Source of the DNA: Aromatoleum petrolei | GTDB taxonomy: Bacteria > Pseudomonadota > Gammaproteobacteria > Burkholderiales > Rhodocyclaceae | Length of the DNA stretch: 64,000 nt | Reading direction: 5' to 3' | Assembly (NCBI RefSeq): GCF_017894385.1 | Contig: NZ_CP059560.1 | Location: 558,001-622,000, forward strand | Part shown: piece after piece, positions 44,319 through 51,173 of the stretch | Position numbering within the stretch: position 1 is the first letter of the stretch | Layout of the letters: every line of letters begins with the position of its first letter | Notes under the pieces: model-generated | The model's database searches: none | Seen by the model: the letters and a program-made list of their open reading frames with translations, nothing else | What the model was told of the DNA's origin: nothing | Position numbers and translations under genes: made by a program

Positions 44319-45155
44319 CTATCGGCGCACTTCGTCGGAAGCGACGAGGCGGTCGTAGATGGTCCGGGCGACCGCCATTCCAGCGTCGAAATCGGGCGTT
44401 TCCGCTGCTGCGGCAATGGCATTAAGGGCCTCCCGGGCCATCGGGTTGTCTGCCTCGTCGGCGGCAAGCCGTGCCCGGGCAGCGGCCACGACGGCCGCCG
44501 GATCGGCATCGGGCAGCGACCGTTGGCGAATCAGCGGCAACGGCAAAACGCCGACTCGGCCGCGGGCGAAAGCGATGGCGGCCGACAGCACCGTCTGCGC
44601 GTCGCCTTCAATCACGCGGTCGAACAGAGCGCCATCGGCCAGTTGCCGGGCCGGGCGCAGCTCGCCGCCGAGAATCACGTCGATGGCCTTCTCCAACCCC
44701 AGTGCCCGAGGCAGGCGCTGTGTGCCGGAAAGCGGGATCACTCCGAGCTTGAGTTCCGGCAGGCCTGCCATGGCGTCGCCGGCGGCGATACGGTAGTGGC
44801 AGACCAGGGCGGTTTCCAGGCCGCCGCCGATGGCCAGGCCGTGGATGGCCGCCACCACCGGCTTTTCGCTGTTCTCAATGACGGGGTGGACGTGGAGCGA
44901 CAGCGCCGGCTCGGCGGTGGCGGCCGGGGTGCCTAACTCGTGGATGTCGCCACCGGCCGAGAAGCCGCGTCCGCGGCCGCACCGCACGATAGCGCGCACC
45001 TGCGGGTCACGCCGCGTCTTGTCGAAAGCGTCCACCAGACCTCGGCGCACGCCGTGCCCAAGACTGTTAACCGGCGGATTCTCCAGGGCGATGAGTGCGA
45101 CCTCGCCCTCGTTGCGATAGGCGACATCGTGAAAATGCAGAGGTGGCGCACTCAT
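44319..45155 (-). pseudogene. Enoyl-CoA hydratase part of a FadB/FadJ-type enzyme, truncated by a stop
   Basis: A 278-residue crotonase domain with both catalytic glutamates (IGGGLETALVCH; LPELKLGVIPLSGTQRLPRA). Its C-terminal LNAIAAAAETPDFDAGMAVA and IYDRLVASDE is the linker region that, in 700-residue hydratase/3-hydroxyacyl-CoA dehydrogenase fusions, leads into the NAD-binding domain. Here TAG follows DEVRR; RDRFFAGRNTGKGGD can be read after it before a second stop, and the dehydrogenase half is absent. The remaining hydratase domain could still fold and work. Its ATG overlaps the phosphatase stop (ATGA). Confidence 0.75.
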
Positions 45156-45928
45156 TCGAGCAACGCGTCGCGCAAGCGGCATAGCTGCGATGGGCCGAGT
45201 CCCGCCACGTTTTCGAGGTAGAAATCGACCGAACCGTGGGTCGCCACCATCGCCGAGAACGATTCGTCCAGGTAGCAGGCCTCGACACCACAGATCACAT
45301 CAATGGCCGACGCATCGAGCGCCCCGCCGAGGTGGATTGCCATCGCCCGTGCAGCGGAGTCGCGAAACCGCTGACAACATGCCGCAGCGCTTGCCAGGTA
45401 GTCTTGGTAGATGGTCTTACGCTCGACACCCAGCGCATGGAGGAGGAGTGCCACCAGGAATCCGGTCCGATCCTTTCCGGCTGTGCAATGAAAGACTGCC
45501 GGCAAACCGTCACTGCCGACGAGTCGTGCGAACAGTCCACGGAGCGGCCGGGCAAACGCGCCAGGCAGGTACCGGTATGTTTGCAGCATCATACGGCGAG
45601 CGCCCGCGGCGCTCGGGTCCCGCCGCAGGATTTCGAGCAGTTCTGCGTTACCCGCCCGCAGATCGGCGCTAATGTCGATGTGAAGCTCGCGTGCACCATG
45701 ATCGCCAAGCCATCGATTGGGCGCCGCATTCCGTTCCGCCTGACTGCGCAGATCGCAGATCAGGCGGATGCCCAGCTTCACGATCGCGTCAAGGTCGCGC
45801 GGAGTCAGCCCTGAAAGGCTGCCCGAACGGAAGATGCGGGCGCGTCGGATGCGCCGTCCGTCCTGCGTCGGATGACCGCCGAGATCACGGAAATTCGGCG
45901 CCCCGGTGAGCACGAGGCCGACACTCAT
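45152..45928 (-). CDS. Tyrosine/serine protein phosphatase (Y_phosphatase3 type)
   Basis: A 258-residue phosphatase. FRDLGGHPTQDGRRI at the N-terminus and HCTAGKDRTG (around residue 155) with the P-loop Cys and Arg are diagnostic for the PF13350 family, which includes bacterial dual-specificity and phosphoinositide phosphatases. No signal peptide. ATG at 45928 overlaps the stop of a small upstream frame, and its stop overlaps the start of the truncated hydratase, so three frames are translationally linked. Its role beside catabolic genes is unclear. Confidence 0.88.
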   Translation of the reverse strand: MSVGLVLTGAPNFRDLGGHPTQDGRRIRRARIFRSGSLSGLTPRDLDAIVKLGIRLICDLRSQAERNAAPNRWLGDHGARELHIDISADLRAGNAELLEILRRDPSAAGARRMMLQTYRYLPGAFARPLRGLFARLVGSDGLPAVFHCTAGKDRTGFLVALLLHALGVERKTIYQDYLASAAACCQRFRDSAARAMAIHLGGALDASAIDVICGVEACYLDESFSAMVATHGSVDFYLENVAGLGPSQLCRLRDALLE

Positions 45929-46068
45929 GCAAGAACCTCGAGCTGCCCGCACTGATAGTCCCCCTCAGACCCATCGGACACCGAATCCAGTGGCGACAAC
46001 GCCCGAGTCAGCTGCGCCGGCGTGAAATCTTCGCGCAATGCCGGTCCACCATCACTTACTCTCATCAT
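45925..46068 (-). CDS. 47-residue small protein coupled to the phosphatase
   Basis: An ATGATG at 46068 with GGAAGG 3-6 nt upstream opens MMRVSDGGPALREDFTPAQL and runs 47 codons to TGA, which overlaps the phosphatase ATG. The strong SD, overlap coupling and the palindrome 14 nt upstream argue that it is translated. It matches no family I know; it may be a real leader peptide or the remnant of a larger gene. Confidence 0.45.
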   Translation of the reverse strand: MMRVSDGGPALREDFTPAQLTRALSPLDSVSDGSEGDYQCGQLEVLA

Positions 46069-46081
46069 TGCCTTCCATTTT

Positions 46082-46094
46082 TGAACGATATTCT
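46082..46094. promoter_or_regulatory. Operator-like palindrome between the phosphatase unit and the HIT fragment
   Basis: TGAACGATATTCT, a variant of TGAAC-N3-GTTCA, in the divergent spacer. Confidence 0.5.
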
Positions 46095-46156
46095 TAAATA
46101 TAAACTTCGCTCTCGAATCGTGTCAAAATGGATTTAACCCGGAACGGAAAGTCACG

Positions 46157-46267
46157 ATGACCTACGAGACCAAAGACATATTCGCCAGGATCCTTCGGGG
46201 CGAAGCGTCTTGCGTCAAGGTGGTCGAGGACGATCAGGCGCTCGCCTTCATAAACGTGATGCCATAG
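46157..46267 (+). pseudogene. HIT-family protein, truncated after 36 residues
   Basis: MTYETKDIFARILRGEASCV, then DDQALAFINVMP, is the N-terminus of a histidine-triad nucleotide-binding protein (usual length about 140). A TAG follows VMP, and the sequence then turns into the 3' part of an SDR gene. The HxHxHxx active site is lost. Confidence 0.75.
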
Positions 46268-46323
46268 GGTCAATGTTGGCTCGATTGTCGCTCACAGCAG
46301 CAGATGGGTGACGGGCTACACCG

Positions 46324-46602
46324 GCCAAGGCCGGCCAGCACGGCCTGACCATGGCCTTGGCGCGAGAACTCGGTCTGAAGGGAATCACCGCCAAAACCGT
46401 CTCGCCGGACTTCATTGACGAGACCGGCATGACGGCAGAGTTCGACACGGAGCGTGTCGGACCCATCGCCTCGCAGATTCCCCTTCAACGTCCGGGCAGA
46501 GGGGAAGACATCGCAAATGAGGTTGGCTGGCAAACTTCGGCGCAAGCGGACCACGTGACCGGTATGACCCTGCCAGTCAACGGTGGCTGGCGTTTCTACT
46601 GA
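46324..46602 (+). pseudogene. SDR C-terminal fragment
   Basis: KAGQHGLTMALARELGLKGI marks the Lys of YxxxK and the following helix; TLPVNGGWRFY at the end is the standard C-terminal strand of FabG-like SDRs. The N-terminal two thirds are missing, replaced by the HIT stub about 60 nt upstream. An internal ATG at 46351 could start an 83-residue product, but it would not be an enzyme. Confidence 0.7.
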
Positions 46603-46761
46603 CCCGCCATGCCGGCCTCCATTATTCACATATCCGAACAAACTACAAAATTTTCGTCAGCAATATTGATTTCTGGCAGCGCCTATTCTACGGTAGATGT
46701 AAACGCACATCGTACAACTATACGAATATTTGATGTGAGCCCGGTGACAAAGGAGAAGACC

Positions 46762-46950
46762 ATGAGAAGACGCATCCGCCCCTTCATGCTGGCGGCCGCA
46801 CTGATTTCCTTACTTGGGCTCGCACCCGTCGACGGACCCCGTCGGCCCAGTGGAAACTCTTGCGAGCACGACTATTACGGTCAGTGTTTGCCCTCGGAGT
46901 ACCTGACAGGATTCGTCCAAGGCAGCATATGGCAATTCTTTCCGCACTGA
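46762..46950 (+). CDS. Small exported hypothetical protein
   Basis: A 62-codon frame with AAAGGAGAAG 4 nt before the ATG. It begins with a basic N-terminus and hydrophobic core (RRRIRPFMLAAALISLLGLA), a plausible signal peptide, followed by about 40 residues with two Cys (SCEHDYYGQCLPSEY). Not recognised; the abrupt end near other broken genes makes truncation likely. From here to 47290 I see no other gene I can support. Confidence 0.4.
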   Translation: MRRRIRPFMLAAALISLLGLAPVDGPRRPSGNSCEHDYYGQCLPSEYLTGFVQGSIWQFFPH

Positions 46951-47290
46951 TACCCGAGGAGATGGATTCCTTCCCCTGTGCAGCCTCGGGTGGCCAAAGC
47001 TTCTGACAGCCGCCGCGTTTGGTGGATGTCAGGCGACACCGGAAACTCTTCACCGTACGCGTGGTACGCTGCGGTAATTCTGGGGAAAACGTTGTGGATA
47101 AGCTCGCCGGCTAGCGCCCCCACGCAAAGGCCTCATGATGCCTCGGGGTGAGACACATCAAACATCTCTGCGATACGCATCCATACGTCAATCCTCTCGG
47201 GGCCGACCTCATACTCCCCCACAGGACTCTTGCATTGAGCAGTAGAACGAAGGCTTTCTCGAAGTCCCGGGAGACTTGCCCCTACGCCGA

Positions 47291-47586
47291 TCAGTACTCG
47301 TGAGGCAGCAATAATAAGGTCGTCACACTGCGATCCGCCTCGGTGATGATCCAGGTCGTGTTGTCGCCCCATCCGACGCACGGCTTGGCGAGATCGATTG
47401 CGTAGGCGGCCAGGATCCGCCCTCGCCCAAGGCCACGTCCCAGTCGTTGAGGTCGGGGTCGGAGCGCCCCCGAAACCCCGGGGAGGTCGGCCGCAAGGCA
47501 TCGCTCGACCAAGCCCGGGTACGGCTCGATGGGGCTTCCATTCCCGACGTCATAACAAGCCGGCCCAGTTCGAAGCGTGGCTCCAT
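47291..47586 (-). pseudogene. ICE-associated small protein, multiply frameshifted
   Basis: Pieces in alternating frames rebuild a small protein common in this ICE family: MEPRFELGRLVMTSGMEA at the N-terminus, LVERCLAADLPGV in a second frame, LNDWDVALGEGG back in the first, and GRILAAYAIDLAKP then WIITEADRSVTTLLLLPHEY at the end. Intact homologues are about 95-100 residues ending WVITEADRS-TTILLPEEY. At least three shifts are needed, so the gene is dead. The interval 47587-47778 has no recognisable gene. Confidence 0.6.
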
Positions 47587-47778
47587 GACCGCTTCCGATG
47601 GCGAAAGGCTACCGGCGATTGCCATGCCCCGCCTCGGGAAGTGAGCGCTTCCCGATCGGGTGGTTGGAGCACCAGACCAAAGGCGGGACCTGTTTCAGGG
47701 GCTGACTGGTTTCAACGCCTGGCTCGGCGGAGTCGGCAACGCTTTCCTACTTTTTTTCCCTGCGGCTATCGACCGTCG

Positions 47779-47979
47779 TCAGACCGAGCGAGGCGGCGTT
47801 CCGGGCAGCCAGACGCGCCCGTTGTAACTGACATAGGCGACCTGCTGGTCGCAGCCGGCGAGAACCGGGCCGCCCGCCCAGTTGCCGGGGCCAATTCCGT
47901 CCTCGTCGATGAAGGCACGCACGGGCGGGGTCTTCTGGAGGGAGGCCGCGAGGACCAGGCGGTTGGCAATGCCCAGCAA
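47779..47979 (-). CDS. Hypothetical ICE protein downstream of ssb
   Basis: A 66-codon frame from TTG (MLGIANRLVLAASLQKTPPV ... VLAGCDQQVAYVSYNGRVWL). It is in the same frame as ssb, beginning five codons after the ssb TAG; the intervening codons read DPSQA. Codon use resembles the neighbours. No family is recognised and no good SD is seen, so it may be the end of a longer gene or a former extension of ssb. Confidence 0.35.
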   Translation of the reverse strand: MLGIANRLVLAASLQKTPPVRAFIDEDGIGPGNWAGGPVLAGCDQQVAYVSYNGRVWLPGTPPRSV

Positions 47980-47994
47980 CGCCTGGCTGGGATC

Positions 47995-48411
47995 CTAGGC
48001 TGCGTCGGCAGCCACCTCGCTCGACGATCCCGCGACCTCCCGCTTGGGCTTGTACTCGACTCCCGCGACCCGGCCCAGGCACAGCGCGACGTCGTCGGCA
48101 GTGACCTGGAAGCCGGGCACCTTGTCGGGGGCGCCCTCGGGCGAGTACATGAACTGCTTGAGGACGCCCTCGACCTGGACCCGTGCGCCTCGTCGCAGCA
48201 CGCGCGCGGCGTCCTCGCCACGCTGGCCCCACAGCGACACGCTCATCCAGAATCCGCCGACCTGCTGGTACTCATCGGTGACCTGATCGTAGGCGTAATC
48301 GTCGAAAAACACGCGCATCTCGGCGACCACTTCGTCCGCGCCGTTGACGGGGACGTGCTTGAGGATGGGCGTATCACCGAGATTGCCTTTCCCACGAAAT
48401 ACATTGGGCAT
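47995..48411 (-). CDS. ssb: Single-stranded DNA-binding protein, ICE type
   Basis: A 138-residue SSB with one OB-fold: NVFRGKGNLGDTPILKHVPV, EMRVFFDDYAYDQVTDEY, GFWMSVSLWGQRGEDAARVL and GARVQVEGVLKQFMY. ATG at 48411 is preferred over an in-frame ATG 27 codons upstream because AAGGAGAGC lies just before it. The acidic DDxIPF tip of chromosomal SSBs is absent (the end is SSEVAADAA), usual for SSBs of this ICE family. It probably protects the transferred single strand. It lies at the end of the replication/partition block, before the point where topB is normally found. Confidence 0.9.
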   Translation of the reverse strand: MPNVFRGKGNLGDTPILKHVPVNGADEVVAEMRVFFDDYAYDQVTDEYQQVGGFWMSVSLWGQRGEDAARVLRRGARVQVEGVLKQFMYSPEGAPDKVPGFQVTADDVALCLGRVAGVEYKPKREVAGSSSEVAADAA

Positions 48412-48488
48412 GATGCTCTCCTTGGCGTCGGGGACGAATGCGGCGGCGGCCGACGCCGGTACCGCCACCGCGGGGGAATTTACGGATC

Positions 48489-48941
48489 TCACTTGCAGGC
48501 GTGACGCAGGGCGAGCCGCGCCTCCAGTTCGCGCCGATTGAGCTCGATGACCCGCCGGTGGATGCGCTCATACCACTCTCGCAGCGCCCCGGGGAGTTGG
48601 GCGAAGTAGGCGTCGATCGCGCCCCATGGGATGTGGCCGGCGCGGGCCCCGGCGCCTGCCGCACGCCAGCGCAGGTGAACCTGGCCCGTGGCCTTGCGCC
48701 GGTGCACCGAAAGATAGAAGGTCCGCCCCCGTACCCGGCGTGTGAGCCGCGACAGGTCCTCCTGTTGGCGGTAAATCTTGTCAACACGGGCCTGCGCCTG
48801 CCGCAGATCAGCTGGGGCGCCGCCCCTACCCGTAAAGGCCTTTGTGTCAGCATCCGGTTGACAAGGCGGACTGCCGCAGTGCCGGTCGACGACGTCGGCA
48901 GCACCCGGCGGTTCGGGTTGTGCCACGTCGCTCACCAGCAC
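48489..48941 (-). CDS. Conserved ICE hypothetical protein (possibly DUF3158-like)
   Basis: A 150-residue protein from GTG at 48941, 3 nt after the true stop of the TIGR03761 gene. The second half is charged and helical (RQAQARVDKIYRQQEDLSRL, WYERIHRRVIELNRRELEAR), with a middle strand FYLSVHRRKATGQVHLRWRA. In related ICEs a DUF3158 gene holds this place between TIGR03761 and ssb; the assignment rests on position and the general pattern, not on a clear motif. Confidence 0.6.
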   Translation of the reverse strand: MLVSDVAQPEPPGAADVVDRHCGSPPCQPDADTKAFTGRGGAPADLRQAQARVDKIYRQQEDLSRLTRRVRGRTFYLSVHRRKATGQVHLRWRAAGAGARAGHIPWGAIDAYFAQLPGALREWYERIHRRVIELNRRELEARLALRHACK

Positions 48942-48944
48942 ACC

Positions 48945-50090
48945 TCAATCGACCAGCCCATCATCCGTTGCCTCATCGCCAGCTGCGGCACGTTCCGAAT
49001 CGATGGCCGCGATGTCGGCGGCCACGCGCTCGAGCATCGCCTTCTCGGTATCCGAGATCGAGATGCGGCGCTGGGAGTGGCGCGAGATTTGGTGGCCTGC
49101 GTAGATTCCGGCTGGCACAGCACCGAAGATACCGGTGACGGCTGCGACACGCTTCTGCGCGTTGCCGTCGGCGCCGGGCAGGAAGTCGGCACGGCTGAGT
49201 GCGAGCAGGTCCGGCTTGGTGAGTCAGGTCTCGAACCGGATGAATTCCTCGAATGCGGCACGCATCGGCCGAGTGAATTGCCGGATGGCGTCATGCGCCT
49301 CCTTGTCGGAGAACAAGGCCTTGCGGCCGAGGGTCTTGACCACGCGGACGTAGTAGTCGAACTCCACGATCAGCTCGGCGATGACGTAGCCGTAGGGGCT
49401 GCGGAAGCCGAGTTCCAGGACCTTCGGCTCGCGCGACTTGAGGATGCCAAACCCCAATCCCTTGTCGGCGCGCTTCTTGAGCTCGGCACTGAGCAGTTGC
49501 GCCTGGCGATCGAGCGAGCGCCTGAGCTCCGGGATGCGATGATCGGCGCGAAGGAGCGCCCAGTCCGCGTAAGGGTTGTTGTTGCGCGTGAGCGCCCACA
49601 AGGCTTTCAGGCTTGAGGCCACCCGCTTGCCGCCGGGAATCGCGTTGTACTGGCCGGCCGGGTCGCGTCGCCGCCCCATGAACATCCGGAAGCCCTCTTT
49701 GGTGTGCAGCGTCATGGTGTCGACGCCGTCGTCGACCAGCGAACCGAGATCGCGCAATTGGGTCGCGACCACGGGTTCGACCGTTGCGTCGGCGCCCGCC
49801 GTGACGCGGTATTCCGCCTCCATCTGCTTGAGCGCATCGCAGCGCTGGAGGTAGAGCTCATAGCGCGCCCAGCGCGGATCGTGGGGATCTGGGTCATCCG
49901 CCTCGATGAGGTCGACAAGCTTCTCGCGCTCCCTTGGAATGCTGTAGCGATCGGAAAACGGAGACCGATCGTCAGTCTCGAAGGCGATCGGCGAGCCGCC
50001 GGGAAAGAGGGGATCGAGGAGTCCGGGCTGATCGTCGACAGGGGCCGGGGAGGACTGCGGAGGTGGTGGGGCGATCGGGTGCGATGGCAT
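48945..50090 (-). pseudogene. TIGR03761 ICE protein (PFL_4669 family) with an in-frame TGA
   Basis: The frame starts at 50090 and shows the family's KEGFRMFMGRRRDPAGQYNA, then SSLKALWALTRNNNPYADWA, SPYGYVIAELIVEFDYYVRV and MRAAFEEFIRFET. A TGA at 49226-49224 interrupts it where the family normally has Trp. Beyond it, in the same frame, the protein continues as LTKPDLLALSRADFLPGADG, KRVAAVTGIFGAVPAGIYAG and RHSQRRISISDTEKAMLERV to the natural stop at 48947-48945. One TGG-to-TGA change thus split a gene of about 381 codons. The function is unknown but the gene is conserved in this ICE family. Confidence 0.88.
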
Positions 50091-50099
50091 GGCTCTTCC

Positions 50100-50498
50100 T
50101 CAGGTGGCGTGGGAGAGGTCGTCCGCGGGCGGGTCGACGGATTGCAGCTGGACCAGCGCCGGGATGGGCGTGAAGCCGGGCAGGAAGTCGCATTCGGGAA
50201 GCGGCTTGCTCAAGAGCTGGCGCAGTGCCTCCATGTCGACGGTGTACGCGCCGGTCGCGCGACTGACCTTGCGACTGCCGATCAAGCCGCGCGCTTCCAG
50301 GCGCAGCAAGGCGCGCTGGACAACCTGGTGTCCCAGCAGGGTGTACCCGGCCAGCGTGCGGCTGGAAATGCGCACGGGCGCCCGGTCTGCGCCCCGCCAC
50401 AGGAGGGCGAGGAGGACTGCCGTGGCGGCGTAGTCACCGTTCAGGCGAATGAGCACCTCGACGGTAATCTGCGGCTCGGAAAGGGAATGTCCGGACAT
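50100..50498 (-). CDS. Winged-helix-like ICE protein
   Basis: A 132-residue protein starting MSGHSLSEPQITVEVLIRLN. NGDYAATAVLLALLWRGAD and TLAGYTLLGHQVVQRALLRL then EARGLIGSRKVSRATGAYTV fit a helix-turn-helix followed by a wing, as in MarR-like or replication-initiator-like folds. The gene overlaps the end of the DUF2857 gene by 58 nt and ends 9 nt before the TIGR03761 start, so it is part of the same ICE operon. Specific family not recognised. Confidence 0.65.
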   Translation of the reverse strand: MSGHSLSEPQITVEVLIRLNGDYAATAVLLALLWRGADRAPVRISSRTLAGYTLLGHQVVQRALLRLEARGLIGSRKVSRATGAYTVDMEALRQLLSKPLPECDFLPGFTPIPALVQLQSVDPPADDLSHAT

Positions 50499-51163
50499 CG
50501 GTGAAGCACAGCTGGGTTGAAAGAATCCACGCGAACACCCCGTTGCACTGGGTCGAAGGAATCCAGTGGCTGTGGCGTTGCTGTTGGGTTGGATGAATCC
50601 AGATGCTCGATGCCCTCGGCGTCCGCATCGAACTCGTGCACGACGTGCCACAGCGTGGCGATGGAGTGGTCGGGGAATGCGCGATGCAGTTCCACAAACT
50701 GACGCTGTGGCGGGCACGTGCAACGAATGGTGGACCAGGCGTTGTGGACCGCCTCGCGTACGCTCGGATCAGGAAGGGCCGGCCGGCCGCGCGGCGGCGG
50801 ATCGGGGCACAGCAGCGCGCGTTGCTGCTGAATCTCGGCCAGGGTCATCTTGAAGAGGTGAACCAGCAGCGGCGGTTGGGCGCCGTGCATGACGTGATCC
50901 TCCATCAGCTGCCGCATTTCGGCGATCGCGCAGTGCCGTCGATAGGCGGCCTCGAGCGTTGCGGGATCGAATTGAATGCGGACGTCGAGCTGCGGCATGC
51001 CGGCGATGGAGGGGAGATCGCGGGCGGACGCGGCACGCAGGGTGTCGAGGATGTCGGGGCTGAGCCCGGCCTCGAGCAGCGTCTGCAGCTCTCCGGTGTC
51101 GAGCAGGTGAATGAGATGCGACAGCAGGGCGTACCGGAGTTGCTCGCTTCTGATCGGGATCAT
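50441..51163 (-). CDS. DUF2857 ICE protein with 12-residue C-terminal repeats
   Basis: A 240-residue protein from ATG at 51163, preceded by AGGAGG. The body (SEQLRYALLSHLIHLLDTGE, LEAAYRRHCAIAEMRQLMED, HLFKMTLAEIQQQRALL) fits DUF2857, a family of ICE/genomic island proteins that lies between parB and TIGR03761. The C-terminal 40 residues carry three copies of [LV]DS[SF][ND]P spaced exactly 12 residues apart, encoded by 36-bp tandem repeats. The gene overlaps the next by 58 nt. The repeats may form a linear binding motif. Confidence 0.75.
   Translation of the reverse strand: MIPIRSEQLRYALLSHLIHLLDTGELQTLLEAGLSPDILDTLRAASARDLPSIAGMPQLDVRIQFDPATLEAAYRRHCAIAEMRQLMEDHVMHGAQPPLLVHLFKMTLAEIQQQRALLCPDPPPRGRPALPDPSVREAVHNAWSTIRCTCPPQRQFVELHRAFPDHSIATLWHVVHEFDADAEGIEHLDSSNPTATPQPLDSFDPVQRGVRVDSFNPAVLHRCPDIPFPSRRLPSRCSFA
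50514..50601 (-). repeat. Three 16-bp repeats at an exact 36-bp period
   Basis: GGGTTGAAAGAATCCA (50514-50529), GGGTCGAAGGAATCCA (50550-50565) and GGGTTGGATGAATCCA (50586-50601) within the DUF2857 reading frame. The period of 36 bp keeps the frame; the intervening 20 bp differ. Confidence 0.85.
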
Positions 51164-51173
51164 CTGGCTCCTC

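Noticed and set aside
46881..47123. An 80-codon minus-strand frame
   Set aside because: Protein-like composition but no family, no SD and overlap with the small exported protein frame; not enough support.
47398..48504. A 368-codon plus-strand open frame
   Set aside because: Antisense to ssb and its neighbour; the SSB OB-fold on the minus strand is unmistakable.
49224..49226. TGA as a selenocysteine or programmed recoding site in TIGR03761
   Set aside because: The family has Trp here, no SECIS-like hairpin is visible just downstream, and neighbouring genes are also decaying; a nonsense mutation is simpler.
50514..50601. Regular 36-bp repeats as a CRISPR array
   Set aside because: Only three units, repeats imperfect, in-frame within DUF2857 and encoding a conserved peptide motif; no cas genes nearby.
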